Assembly (NCBI RefSeq): GCF_949628265.1 | Contig: NC_088788.1 | Coordinates: 11,842,001-11,906,000 of the forward strand | Source: Cloeon dipterum | Lineage: Eukaryota; Arthropoda; Insecta; Ephemeroptera; Baetidae | DNA: 64,000 nucleotides | Direction: 5' to 3' | Part shown: one piece after another, positions 1 to 11,282 of the stretch | How the letters are laid out: the number at the start of each line of letters is the position of its first letter | Position numbering within the stretch: position 1 is the stretch's first letter | Made by a program: the position numbers and the translations under genes | Notes under the pieces: model-generated | What the model saw: the letters and a program-made list of their open reading frames with translations, nothing else | Told to the model about the DNA's origin: nothing | Databases searched by the model: none

Positions 1-1339
1 ATTATATTATTACACATTCATTTCCATTTGTGGCAAATTGCTAATATTGTGTGTTAAGAGAGCAAAGTGAGAGCCCGGTGCGTGTGTTTTCGCTGTCAGC
101 ACAAACACTTGAGAGCAACCCAATTTGAAATTATAATCGAGAATTAATTCATGTTCGCGATCGCATCTCGGACGCTCTCAACGTACGCGCAGTGAGAGAA
201 TTTCCCACTTATGCAATTAGCAGGCGCATTCCGCGGCGTAACGCTCGTGATGAGCTTAATTCCATGCAACAGCCGACAGCGTTCGAAATGCGAGTGTGCA
301 GTGCAGTTTTTTTTATTTTCATTATTATTACTGCCGCAGCGGAATGTTAGAGCTTCGAATGCAAATTAATCGTGCATCGATGCGCCCAGTTTTCTTGCTC
401 GCCGAGTGTGAAAAATTATATCCAGGAAAATGCGTTCAATCCTTCCGTGCAATAGGCGAAGTAACGGAGGAAGTGCGCCGGATGTTTTCTGTTTCACCTG
501 ATAAATACGCTCATCCCACTGTGGAATTGCGAAATATTTTACTGTATTGTATATTTTATGTGCATAGCCGGACCAACTGTTGATTCACTCAGCGAGTTGG
601 CTGCTTTTATGACACTCGCAAATCATTCCTAGCGGATTACCACGCAAGCCCGAAGGGAATAATTTGCAAGTAAAAAGGTAAAAACTCTCTGAAACCGTTT
701 CCTCAAGATTTTTTTGTGTGGAGGGGGAAAGGTTTTAAATTGCAGCAATTAGTAACAAGAAGGGTAATAAGGCGTTACAGAAAATGCACACAGATATTTC
801 CTTTACATTTTTCAGCGTACAATCCTCATGCTTTGTCCCTTAATTATTTTTAACTAAAGATATATTTATCATAAAACAAAATGTTTCGAAATTTTGATTC
901 AAATCAAAAAGATTCTTATTAATTACTCAGCAGGAAATAGAAAGCCTGACGAGGTAGTTAAATTAACTATAATTTTTACCGCAATGTTAACGATTTCATT
1001 TGAAAATAAATATAATTAAGCGTTGGGATTTTCAAACAGTTTTTTTTTGCAAATTTTCTGCAATCTTTGTGGTATTTTCCTTCTGGAAAGAATAAAATGG
1101 TTCATAAAGAATTCTCGGTCAGGAACGTTTTTCCAAGCTCTATGTAGAATTCAACAATTTCATAGCTCAACATGCAGCCTTATTAAATTTGTTAGAAAAT
1201 TAATTACCCCTTAAAATCTTTTCACCTCGAAAACATCTGATTAAAAAAACCAATGAAATTGAAAAGAGACGAAAGAGATTGTGATTTGTGATGATTTTTG
1301 AGAACTTCTCATTTAACTTTGATTTGTCTTGTGTTTCAG
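1..1339. other. Upstream or intronic DNA of the DRAK-like kinase
   Basis: AT-rich DNA ending in a good 3' splice site (pyrimidine-rich tract then CAG at 1337-1339). The first kinase exon in the window opens in phase 2 inside the glycine-rich loop, so at least one coding exon lies upstream. I looked for it here (an end in ...GG CG before a GT donor) and did not find a convincing one. It probably lies beyond the left edge. No other gene is supported in this stretch. Confidence 0.6.
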
Positions 1340-4300
1340 GGGTAAATTTGCAGCCGTACGGAGATGTGTGGATCGGCAGAGCAAAAAGACGCTGGCTGCC
1401 AAGTTCCTGAAGAAGGGCCGCGGTGGCACCCTTAGGCCGGAAATCCTGCACGAGGCGGCGGTGCTGCAGGCGTGTTCTGCGTGTCCACGCATCGCCCAGC
1501 TCGAGAGGGTTTACGAGTCGGACGCGGAAATGGTGCTCCTCCTAGAAATGTGAGTTGAATTCGCGATGTGCCGCCTGCGAGCTGCACCAGGTGTTGCGCG
1601 ATAATCCGGCGCGCTTCCTCTCCCTTGGGAACGGAAACGAATCGACACTATTTGCATTGATCGATCGCGTAGATCGCACGTGAGCGGTGCTTTATTATTG
1701 AAATGCACTCGAGCGTCCGGCCGCAGGAGATTTAAATCCAAGTTTGTTGATCTCCCGGTGAAGGAGGAGAAGTTAAGGCTGCTATTTTCAATTGAGCGTG
1801 AAACATGTCGTGTCCCTGTCAAATGTGATTTTCAGGCCTAACTGCAATCGCTCTTAAATGAAAGTGCTCTAGTTCATCAACTATTTAAATCAATAAATGC
1901 ACTTGACACAAACGGACACAACTCTACGGTTAGAGTTTTCTCCTACAAAATTCAAGTTAACTTTAAAAAATTAAAAATGGTATTGCGTTGCAACAAAAAC
2001 TCATATTTTGGTTTAATGAAACGTTGGTTCTGTTGCAAATTTGTAAAGAGTGATTTCCTAATGTGCGGGAGATCTAGTGAATATTACAAAAAGTTATTTT
2101 ATATAAAATTCCCATTTCTGAAAATGCAGCAGACCATCAACTATTTTCAATCAACAAATCAATTGCAGCCATTTTCTCATATTTAATTTATATTGATGTA
2201 ATCATAAAGATGCACTTCTCTAATTCAACTGATCAAATTCCAGGGTTTCTGGCGGCGAACTGCAGAGTTTGTTAGACAGAGACGAAATGCTGGAGGAGCG
2301 ACACGTCGCGCGGCTGATGGCCCAAATCCTGGAAGGAATCGCCTTTCTGCACTCGATAAACGTCGCACATCTTGACATCAAGGTAATTTTTGAAGAAACT
2401 CGAATATACAGTGGAGGAGATAAGAAGTGCCCAATTGCGAAACATAGCGCTAGTTTAGCGTAGTGCCGGTGCCGGGAGGATCTCACGCCTTTTCACTTTC
2501 AAACGCGGGGCCTCATCCGCCGTCTGTGCAAAATAAAAATTTCTCTCCCGCGCACAAACGGCTGCGAATGTTTGCGCGCTGACGCAATCGTCTCGAGTGT
2601 GTGCACTTGGGTATTGAAATATCGCGTGCTGCGCCATTTAACAACATTTGACAGTTTCGTTTGGGTGCCGGGTCGTTTGCAAAGCTGAATGGCGCTGCAC
2701 TTTAGTCTGCGCTGCCAATTCGCCAGCCTCCGACGCGCGGCTCCTCTGAGTAACACTTAACACACTCGTCGTGTCCGACCCTCTCTCGGCTTATCTTGCA
2801 TCTCTTTTAGCCTCGAAATAAAGCAAGCTTGAGAGGGAAACACGCCGGCGGGCGGACGGGCGGGCGCCGTGCATGTCCGGCGCCTGCTTTTTTATATGCA
2901 ACTTATCTTTCCATGAGCTCTTTGAAGAATTGACGACTTAATTGTGCCGGACAGACGCCAGGAAAATTATGGACGGCCGATCGGTTAATTAAACACGAGC
3001 TCTCTGCTCTAGGGTGTGGTGGTACAAATATAGTTCCTCGACAAGGCCGCCTTGACATGAAGATTAAATTACAAAAATAAATTATCCTTCTTTAAAAAAA
3101 TCATATCGTAGAAGAATGAAGTCAACATGCTTAGATTCAGACTTGATTTTATAAATTTTCTGGGGAGTTGCAAATTTTATTTAAAAAAGAGCAGCTTTTC
3201 CAGCTCCTCGGGCCTCACAAGCAATGTTTAAGAAGTAAAATAAAATAGAAAGCGTAGCAATCCGCAGAACGATTTGCCTAAACAGCAGAGGGAAACGATT
3301 AACTGCACCAGTTGCTAAAGTCGGTGCAAAAAATAAAGATAAGAAGTGATGGGTTCCAGGAGTTTTACTGCCCAACCCTTTTTTGGCTATTAATAAAATT
3401 CACTGAAGCCCTTAAATTTAAACGAGATAAATTTCAGTGGATATTTTGAATCCTTCCTTTTACTTCACAAAAATTTATAGATATTATTTCGTGTTCACCT
3501 TTATTTGGAAATTCTCAAACTGCAACCAAGTCAAGGAGAATCACATTCAACGACCTGGATCATGGGGTTGAAAATGTTGATTAATTGATGAATTAACTTT
3601 ATTAATTAAAATAGATAAAAAATTAACTAAAATGTCCTACTTAAGGGCACAACATGCCGACGAGACAAAGTCTTGGTCTGTCCCAAAATTTCCCAGATGA
3701 GATTTTTAAATCAAAGTCTAACGAACTCTATAACGTGCATGATTTCAGCCCCAAAACTTGGTGCTCACGGGTGAATGGCCGACGTGCGACGTCAAACTGT
3801 GCGATCTGGGCATCTCTCGGTATGTGGGCCAAGGAGCGGACGTCAGAGAAATCCTGGGGACGCCTGACTATGTCGGTGAGTCGTGTTTCAGATCGTCCGA
3901 ATAATTTAACTCTCTGGAGTGACATTGAATGAAAGCGTTGCTAACGAGTGCGGTCATTTTTCAGCTCCAGAGGTGCTCAACTACGAGCCCATTAGTCTGG
4001 CGACTGACATGTGGTCAGTGGGGGTGCTGCTGTACGCCCTGCTAACGGGATACTCGCCGTTCGGAGGAGACACAAAGCAAGAGACCTTCTGCAACATCGC
4101 TCACTGCCAAGTTGACTTCCCAGAAGATCTTTTTGAGGATGTCTCCCTCGAGGCGCAAGACCTCATTGCCAAGCTTCTTGTTAGGGATCCCAGGTATGCA
4201 AAAAAACTCATTGTTGACAATTTGTTAATTAATTTTACGGCTATCTCTTGAGGAGAAAACTAATTTGATTTTTCTGTGCTGAAGTTTAAGAAGGTATATA

Positions 4301-6159
4301 TTTAAAATTATTTATTTTCCTTGTGAAAATACAAACTAGACTTTAATATTTTTTATGTTTCCCTAGATAGTTTCAGCTTCAAGATTAATATATCAAATCA
4401 CAAGAAAAATACACAAAACATTCTGTGAACAGAATATCGAGAGAATAAACGTAGATGCCAGAAATTTTTGCAATTATGAATTTGCTTTCCCCTTAACAGA
4501 CTCTAGTTAAAATATATGGCTGTGATTTAAACACTTTTAAAAACATAATTTAAAGTATTAGCAAAAGATATAGTTTTTAGATTTTATACATTATTATATT
4601 TTGTTTATATTTTAAATTTTTTTTTTGTTAATTGCAATATACAATTATTATTTTTTTAAAAAAAACAACACTGTAGTAGAGTTATGTAAACAGAAAAAAT
4701 ATTCCCAGTAAGATTAGGAACAACAAAGAACTAAGCTACTCTTAACAAATTATATATATAATTTGGGCATTCAATTCAACATTATTGATCATACAATACA
4801 TTATTAATTTCCAGATGTCCTTACGTCCTTACATTTAACTTTAACATACTCTAAACTGGATTTTATGGTGACAATAATATTTAAAACACAGCTTATCGAT
4901 TAATTCTTTTTGCCTATTTAGACGCTTCCACTCAATAGAAATAATATGATTAGTTATGTCGTTTAGAAGATTTCAAAATCGTCTGCAAAGAACAAATCAA
5001 AGATAGAGTGCTTAGTATTTTTTTTTTCAAAATTTTAGTAAAATATAGAAATTGAGTAATCCTGAAACCATGGCACCTTCCGCATATATTTACATGTTTT
5101 GCGCGTAGCTTGATAGTCAGAAAACTTAACAACGCCTTCATATTCCACGGAGAAAAATATTTTTACAAAATTGAAATATAAAAATTTCTGTTTGTAGTGA
5201 TGTGTATATTAAAAGCAATTAATTTGATATATTGCCATAAAACTATATAGAAATTACAGTGAACAAAAATAAAATAATTATTATGAACAGGGGGAAAGGC
5301 AAAAAATATTTAAATATTTCCTTATTTTTAGATATTTAATGAAAAGTGCAACACATTTGTAGTTTTGCATTCTTCTATTGTGGTCGAATATTTTATATTT
5401 TCTGTTTTTTTTCAACAATCACAGCTGCCCTATTTTGTAAAAAAATTGCACGCCCAAAAGATTAAAGTTAAAATTTATTTCGTAATAAAAAGAACTACAT
5501 TTAACATTTGTTTAAAAAATGAAGTTTTTTGTTCTCTTTCCTGAAATTAACTTTTATATTAATTAATCGTAATCGATTGGTCGGTCTAATTTTCTTTGTC
5601 TTCTGATTTCAGCAAACGCCTGACCGCGTCAGAGTGCCTCGAGCACCGCTGGTTCTCCCTGTTCAGTTCGGTGCCATGCGAGCCGCTGCGCGAGCCGCCC
5701 CCACTGCCGTCGTGCGCTCCGCCACCGCTGCCGGAGACGCCGCCGCCGCCGCTGCCCGCGTCGGCGCCGCCGGACGCCGTGTACCGCGTGCGGCGGTGCT
5801 TCGTGTTGGACGAGTGCGACGACAGCGCCACCAGCGACTCGGTGTCCGACATGTCGATTGACTCGGACAGCGTCGTCTCGTTGGACGAGGAGCCGTGCAG
5901 CTGGGACAACGTCAGGCTCTTCCGCCAGCAGCTGCTGCAGCAGGCGCGCAGTCCGTCGGGCGTGCGTCAGCCGGGCGCTTTTGCGCGTGCGCTCAGCGTG
6001 TTCAGCGGCGGCGAGACGCACGACCAGTCGCGTCGCCGCGTCGAGCTCAGCCGCGAGGGCAGCGTCGTGGTGATGCGCGAGCGCCAGGATGGCGGCGCGT
6101 GGCGCGTCAGCCGCATGGAGCCCATCGAATCGCGCATGCGCAGACTGACCAGTGCGTGA
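1340..6159 (+). CDS. Drak: DRAK/STK17-like serine/threonine kinase (5'-partial)
   Basis: Exons at 1340-1549, 2244-2382, 3749-3875, 3965-4193 and 5613-6159 join in phase and give about 416 residues ending in TGA. Visible kinase landmarks in order: end of the Gly loop (GKFAAVRRC), VAIK-type lysine (TLAAKFLKK), catalytic HLDIKPQN, metal-binding DLG (LCDLGISR, where most kinases have DFG), GTPDYVAPE, DMWSVGVLLYALLTGYSPFGG, and a terminal RLTASECLEHRWF. The phrase GGDTKQETF and the REILGTPDYV segment are typical of death-associated-protein-kinase-related kinases; in Drosophila, Drak phosphorylates myosin regulatory light chain. The last exon adds a proline-rich stretch (about 5697-5775), an acidic Ser/Asp block and an Arg-rich tail with no recognised domain. 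The initiator exon is missing from the window. Family assignment is firm; DRAK rather than DAPK rests on the activation-loop and C-lobe phrases. Confidence 0.88.
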
Positions 6160-6483
6160 ATACCGCGCACGCGTGCTGTGTGTGCAGAATATACTGTGAT
6201 TTTTCTCGTTTCTCTCCTGAAATGCGGACTGCGCGTGCGCGCCGCCCGCCAGGCGACGCGTGCGCCACTTTTTCTTAGTCAATCCAAGTTATTTTGTAAT
6301 TTTATAATATATTGAGAATGAGTGTGTGTGCGACGGGTATGAACGTGGAGCTGGGGCTCTTCATCTTATTATTGCATCATAAGATGTCCATTTGATCTGT
6401 GTAATTTATTTCCTCTGATTTATATTAAATGTTGTCAAAACATGATCATTCGCCTTTGTGAATTTGTCGAATTTGTGGCTCCT

Positions 6484-6489
6484 AATAAA
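6484..6489 (+). terminator. Poly(A) signal candidate for the kinase
   Basis: AATAAA about 325 nt after the kinase stop. This is a plausible 3' end; no cleavage evidence is available. Confidence 0.4.
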
Positions 6490-8185
6490 AGTAATAGCCG
6501 GTAGGATATTATATGATTTTAATCAAGTGATTTTATTGTTTATATTCATTTTCCCTATTTGTACACGGATCTGTATAATTCTATATTGCAAACGAAATTG
6601 GCAAAATTGGCTTTTAACGACGCTTATAAAAATTCTGAATAAATTTTATAGTTTAACGTCCCATATCGATTTACTTAAATAAAAAATAGGTTAAATAACC
6701 ATTCGAGTTCTTTACACAAAATTATCTTATAAAATAAAGTCACAATTTCTTAGTTCTGTTTTCAAAAACTATTACTTAACAATCGAAGAGTTGAATATAA
6801 TTTTTAAAGGGCTCGCTATATATAAAGCAAAAAGATCCATTTAGATATTGCAGCCTTCTCATTTCAAGGTAAAGGGAAATTTTTCTTTCTAGATTGTTCG
6901 TGATAATTTACGAAGCAGAATAGCTGTAAAAATAAGGATGGAATCCCGGGCTTTCACAAGATTTCGTACAGCTCATCGACTCTGTGGTGTGAATTTTATT
7001 TTACAAATATATACTGGAAAAATACTGCTGATGAGGCCTGTGAGAGCAAAACAGCTGCAGTCCTGAAAGAGTACGTGTGGGATAATTTTTCTCTTCAATT
7101 GCTAACTCCTGCATATTGCGTTAATTTAAAAAATAAATGTAAGATTAAATATATAGTCAGTCATTCAAATACTGAATAAATTTCAATAAGCAATTGAACA
7201 TCTCGTTCTCACAATCAGCCTACGACTTAAATACATTTTTTGGTATTTTTATTGAAATAGCCATCAGCACTCTTTGCACTCAAAAGTGGTAAAACACTAG
7301 CCTAATTAGAATTTATGGGACCGTATCGCAGCACGCAATTTTATTGCCACCCGTCTAGTGGAGAATGCGCAAATCGGCATTTCCACGAATTTATTGCTTG
7401 TGTTCTGAGAGTCGCACAACCTCTATAATATGCAATACATGCTGCCAACGCGTAATTCCATGCAAATCGCTTCAAGGCTCATTAATTCCCACCGCTTTGA
7501 GCAAAGTGTTAACTAAATTTGCTCGAAGTCTCATGTTTCTTCCCAGTGAATATTTAAATATTAAACGGCACTTCGCACTTTTTTATTTTAATAAAAGGAA
7601 TTGATTATTTTTCTGAAAAGTCAGTACTCCGCCGTTCTTTCTACGTGATTTGATTGTGCCACTTTCAATTCGTTATTACGAGTAGCCTAGAGCTCTGGAT
7701 TAGATTATTGCTTATATAAGAATTAATTAAGGAGACGAGACGAAGACTGCTGCAGAAGTGCAGACGCAGACTATCTTTTATCGACAACTTGTTTCATTTG
7801 AATAGAGACGACGATCGAGTGTCTATTAAAAGATGGCAGTGTCATCCACTTGTCATATTTTCCACTTGTCTTGACTCTAGGTAATGATATTGTTGAGAAG
7901 ATGACTTTCAATCTAACTCTTTCAACAAGAGCCTGTTAAAGCTATGGAGCAATCAATAGATGAAATTATCCAAAGCATTGTCAACAGTTTTTATTTTCTT
8001 TAAATTTCTGTATTTTAACGGAGCCAAAAATGAGACAGAACATTAAATAAAGAATAAATAATTTTAATATAACGAACTTAGTTTTGTTAGCTCTTTGCTA
8101 CTTCAGTATTGAAATAACTAAAAATTTCAGATACATTTTTCTACTTTTGACTTAAATTTTTAGCGCTTATCTGATTCCCTATGAG

Positions 8186-8805
8186 CTTTACAAGGACACT
8201 CTAAGGATTGGGCGTTTTAGTTTTTGGCGAAATTATTGAAATTGTGCAGTTAATCAACGAGTTAACAGATATCACCAGCGGAAAATTTTCTATTCGATGG
8301 AGTTCGAGAGTTATGCAGCTCTGAAGGTTAAAAATCCTTACGGGGTACAACATGGGAATTGTTTCAAAATCGAATTTTGGAGCCAGTTTTCATTCATTTG
8401 TGATGTTACACAGGTATTAAAAATAATGCAACAATGTTTTCAACACATAAAAACAGGAAATTTTTATCAGAATATGTTTTTGCTCCACAATTAACCATTG
8501 AAAACTTACAAAAGCCTGTATGGAACTAACCCTTGTGGAATTTTTTTATTTTTTCCGAAACGTCAGAAACGACCCACCGTTCAAAATTCGTTTCATTTAT
8601 CAGTGTCAATCTACAGACCAAATTTCAGCCAAAATGTATTTTTAAATCAATTTTGAAATTTTATTGGACCAATTTTCTAAAATCTCAAAAAATCGTTATT
8701 CCAATTGAATCGAAAAATTACATTACATCTCTGTATGTTGTTCGCACATGAATTCAATGGTTTTGCACAAAAAAAAAATCGAATCTTAAAGAGTTCCCTT
8801 GTCAG
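8186..8805. repeat. MITE-like element, family A, copy 1
   Basis: The left arm (about 8190-8245, starting ACAAGGACACTCT and containing TTTTTGGCGAAATTATTG) and the reverse complement of the right arm (about 8748-8803) align over about 55 nt with small gaps. This gives a roughly 600-bp unit with imperfect terminal inverted repeats. Related copies occur near 19250 (inverted) and 24110. No transposase-like reading frame is inside, so a non-autonomous element is the likely reading. Exact ends and target-site duplications were not resolved. Confidence 0.6.
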
Positions 8806-9586
8806 TGTCACTTGTTAGACTAGCTAAAACCTCTTTGAAAGTTAGCTTTTGAGAGTCTATTCAAAGATATAATATTTATTTTCTCTCCATTCCTTTATTC
8901 TTCCTACACATTTTATGCAAATTCAAAAAATTAAAAAAAAATCTCAACCCTCTCACAACATGACTTTTAAAAATCGATTCCTTTACTAATTTTACCATGA
9001 GTAACGCTTCTAGTATCTAAACTTATGAATGATAACTTTTTAGACTTGTAAAACGAAACTATAATTTTTCCTTAAAACGTTTTTAATTATTCCATTTAAT
9101 TTACAAATTGTTCTGATATATGCAAGTAGGATAAACCAGTAAATAAAATATTCCATCACTCTAAAAATATGTAAAATATTTGATATGAAAGAATTTTTGT
9201 GGTCACCGTGGTTGCCGCCCATGCTGTAACCTCGCGGGCCGTCTAAAATGACACAAACAATTTAGACTTTTGCCCACAGTGACAGAATGAGTAACGAAAC
9301 TAATACACGAGCTGCTCCTGCTTTCAGCAGGCATGCAAATGAGAGCCCATTTTCATTTAAGCAACCTTCAAGATAGTCTCAAGCCACATGCACAAATAGC
9401 AGATTTGGCACCGCGGGTGCCAAAAAGTGACAGACCGCGCAGTATTTTATTTTGTGAAGCGCCTACAAGATTACAATCTGAAATAAAAAAGGGCGCACGG
9501 ATCGCGATTGCTCAACGCAGCGGCATGCGGCGTGTGAGCGAGCACCGAATGTTCGCGGTATATTTACGCGCTTTTATTATGGTAAA

Positions 9587-9760
9587 ATGTTGCTCGCGGT
9601 GCAGGCAGGTTTCCTTCGCTCGGAGCACCTGCCGCCTGACAAGAAGTGCAACAACTGCAAGTGCGAGGTGCATTACATTAATTCGTGCGAGAGATGCCCC
9701 CCAGGTCTTCACTTTCTCGTTGCACATATCCACGGCGTACGCACACGTGCATTGCGCTAA
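9587..9760 (+). other. Short cysteine-rich reading frame, possible orphan exon
   Basis: A 57-codon frame from ATG at 9587 to TAA. It has Cys spacing CNNCKC ... SCERCPPG, which recalls the central part of VWC-type modules. A splice-acceptor-like TGCAG lies just inside (about 9599-9604), so it could instead be an internal exon. It sits in a GC-richer island. No neighbouring exon could be joined to it, and it may be chance. Confidence 0.2.
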
Positions 9761-10162
9761 TTCACATACACACAAACACTCACGGCTGCTATATTATGCA
9801 ATTAAGAGAGCCGCCTGCGAGGAGTGGCCGCCGCGATCGATCTGGTTCTTCGGCGGCGAAACCTGCCCCTCCGCGCCGCCGCCGCCGCAGACAATTATTT
9901 TCACTTGCCTAACCTGATTTTCATGAGGCAAAGCAACGCCCTAATTCGCGAAAATCTGACTTAAAATCTGATTTTTTTTTAAATTTTCCCTTTCGTTTTA
10001 CATATTTACGAATTGAGGTCAAATGACGACCTGCGCGACCCTCGGTCGCTCGAGTGGCGGCGAATGGATGATCGTCCATTATCCAACAGCGATTCCCAGG
10101 AGTGTCGGGGAGGGAATGCAGATCATGGTCAGCAGGCTGCATCCAGGAAGACTTTCGCTAGG

Positions 10163-10168
10163 TATAAA
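10163..10168 (+). promoter_or_regulatory. TATA box of the repeat protein gene
   Basis: TATAAA 62 nt upstream of the ATG at 10225. This leaves room for a start site near 10193 and a short 5' UTR, as is usual for insect cuticle and secretory genes. Confidence 0.55.
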
Positions 10169-10224
10169 TGCTGCGTGTTGACCGGTGTTTGGTGTTGTAT
10201 TGCTTTGGCTTGTGATCCCATACA

Positions 10225-11173
10225 ATGGCTCGTCTCGCGCTCTTTGCCCTCGTCGTGTGCGTCGTCGTCCTGCAGGCTAACGCCGGTGGATGGCCAAGCG
10301 TGAGTCTCAAACTGCCTCGTTTTTAAAACATTTTGCTTATAATTTTTTGTTTAAATGATTTTTTTTTTAAAAAATGTTGATTTCGTAAAGAAATATATAG
10401 CTCCGCACCACTCATAAAAATTAATTCACAGTTTCAAAAATTATTTAAGTCTCCTTCATTAAATTTACTGATTAAAATACATGCAAATAATTGTGGGCAA
10501 CAACCAGCTAAAAACTGCCCTATATTTAAGATTTAAAAATCATTAAAATAATTTTTGTATTTTTACATATTTTTATTAATTATTCTTCATTTCTGAAATG
10601 ATTTTAGAAGCATTTAGAAAGACACGGTACAGCTTGCAAAATATTGGTGTCAGATATATGCAATCATTTTCATACTGATGCGGCGCAGTTTGCATACATC
10701 ACCGCATCTTATCTGTTTGGCCCTCAAAAGTTTTAGTTTTTATCTTGCCATGCTCTTCATCTTCATATCGACAGTTTAGATAAAGTTTATATCCGACGTG
10801 GTTCACTATTAGTTGTATAAATTGTTATACAATAATCCAGTCGATTGTGTGGGACGAGTTCCATTCACAGATGATATGCATTTTTCACAGCACGTTTTTT
10901 ACATTTTTTTTGTTTTAATTTTGATTTCAGACTTACTCTTACGGCTGGCCTTCGTACAGCTCTGGATGGAGTCCGTCCTACTACTCCAGCGGATGGTCCC
11001 CTAAGGTCTACTCGAGCGGATGGTCTCCCAAGGTTTATTCCAGCGGCTGGGCTCCTAAGGTCTACTCCAGCGGATGGGCCCCCAAAACCTACGTCGTCAA
11101 GACCACCTACTACCCCTCTCCCCTGGAGAAGATCATCGGGCTCAAGAAGTCTCTGCTCCACGGTGGGTGGTAA
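10225..11173 (+). CDS. Small secreted Tyr/Ser/Gly/Trp repeat protein (cuticle-like)
   Basis: Two exons, 10225-10299 and 10931-11173 (phase 0 junction), give 105 residues. Exon 1 encodes a clear signal peptide (MARLALFALVVCVVVLQANA) ending in Gly-Gly-Trp. Exon 2 is built on tandem copies of YSSGW(S/A)PK(V/T), four to five units, followed by a Lys/Leu-rich C-terminus ending GGW. The short signal-peptide exon, TATA box and low-complexity aromatic/Gly repeats are typical of arthropod cuticle or other extracellular structural proteins. There is no chitin-binding Rebers-Riddiford motif, so no named cuticular family is claimed. Poly(A) signal at 11277. Confidence 0.82.
10973..11095 (+). repeat. Coding tandem repeat, about 27-nt unit
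   Basis: Repeated TAC-TCC-AGC-GGA-TGG-(T/G)CY-CCY-AAR-GTY units encode YSSGW(S/A)PKV. Synonymous drift between copies shows the repeat is not brand new. Confidence 0.8.
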
Positions 11174-11276
11174 ATTATTGTAATCAAAAGTGTGATATTT
11201 GATACCTGTATAGCAAATTGTATTATTTTCTTTTGTTAAATATGTTTTGTAACCGGCGCAATTCGAAATATTTTTG

Positions 11277-11282
11277 AATAAA
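11277..11282 (+). terminator. Poly(A) signal of the repeat protein gene
   Basis: AATAAA 104 nt after the stop codon. Confidence 0.65.

Larger units (their letters stand above)
6490..10162. other. Intergenic DNA between kinase and repeat protein gene
   Basis: Mostly AT-rich with many stops in all frames. It contains the inverted-repeat element at about 8186-8805. It also contains a GC-richer island (about 9500-9900) holding a short cysteine-rich reading frame (see separate entry). No complete gene is supported. Confidence 0.6.

Noticed and set aside
5629-6282. 217-codon antisense frame opposite the last kinase exon
   Set aside because: Arg/Ala/His-rich shadow of a GC-rich coding exon; no domain, no splice support.
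9333-9917. 194-codon frame in the GC-richer island upstream of the repeat protein gene
   Set aside because: Low-complexity mixed composition, no domain, no codon-bias signal; a different frame in it is slightly more interesting (9587-9760).
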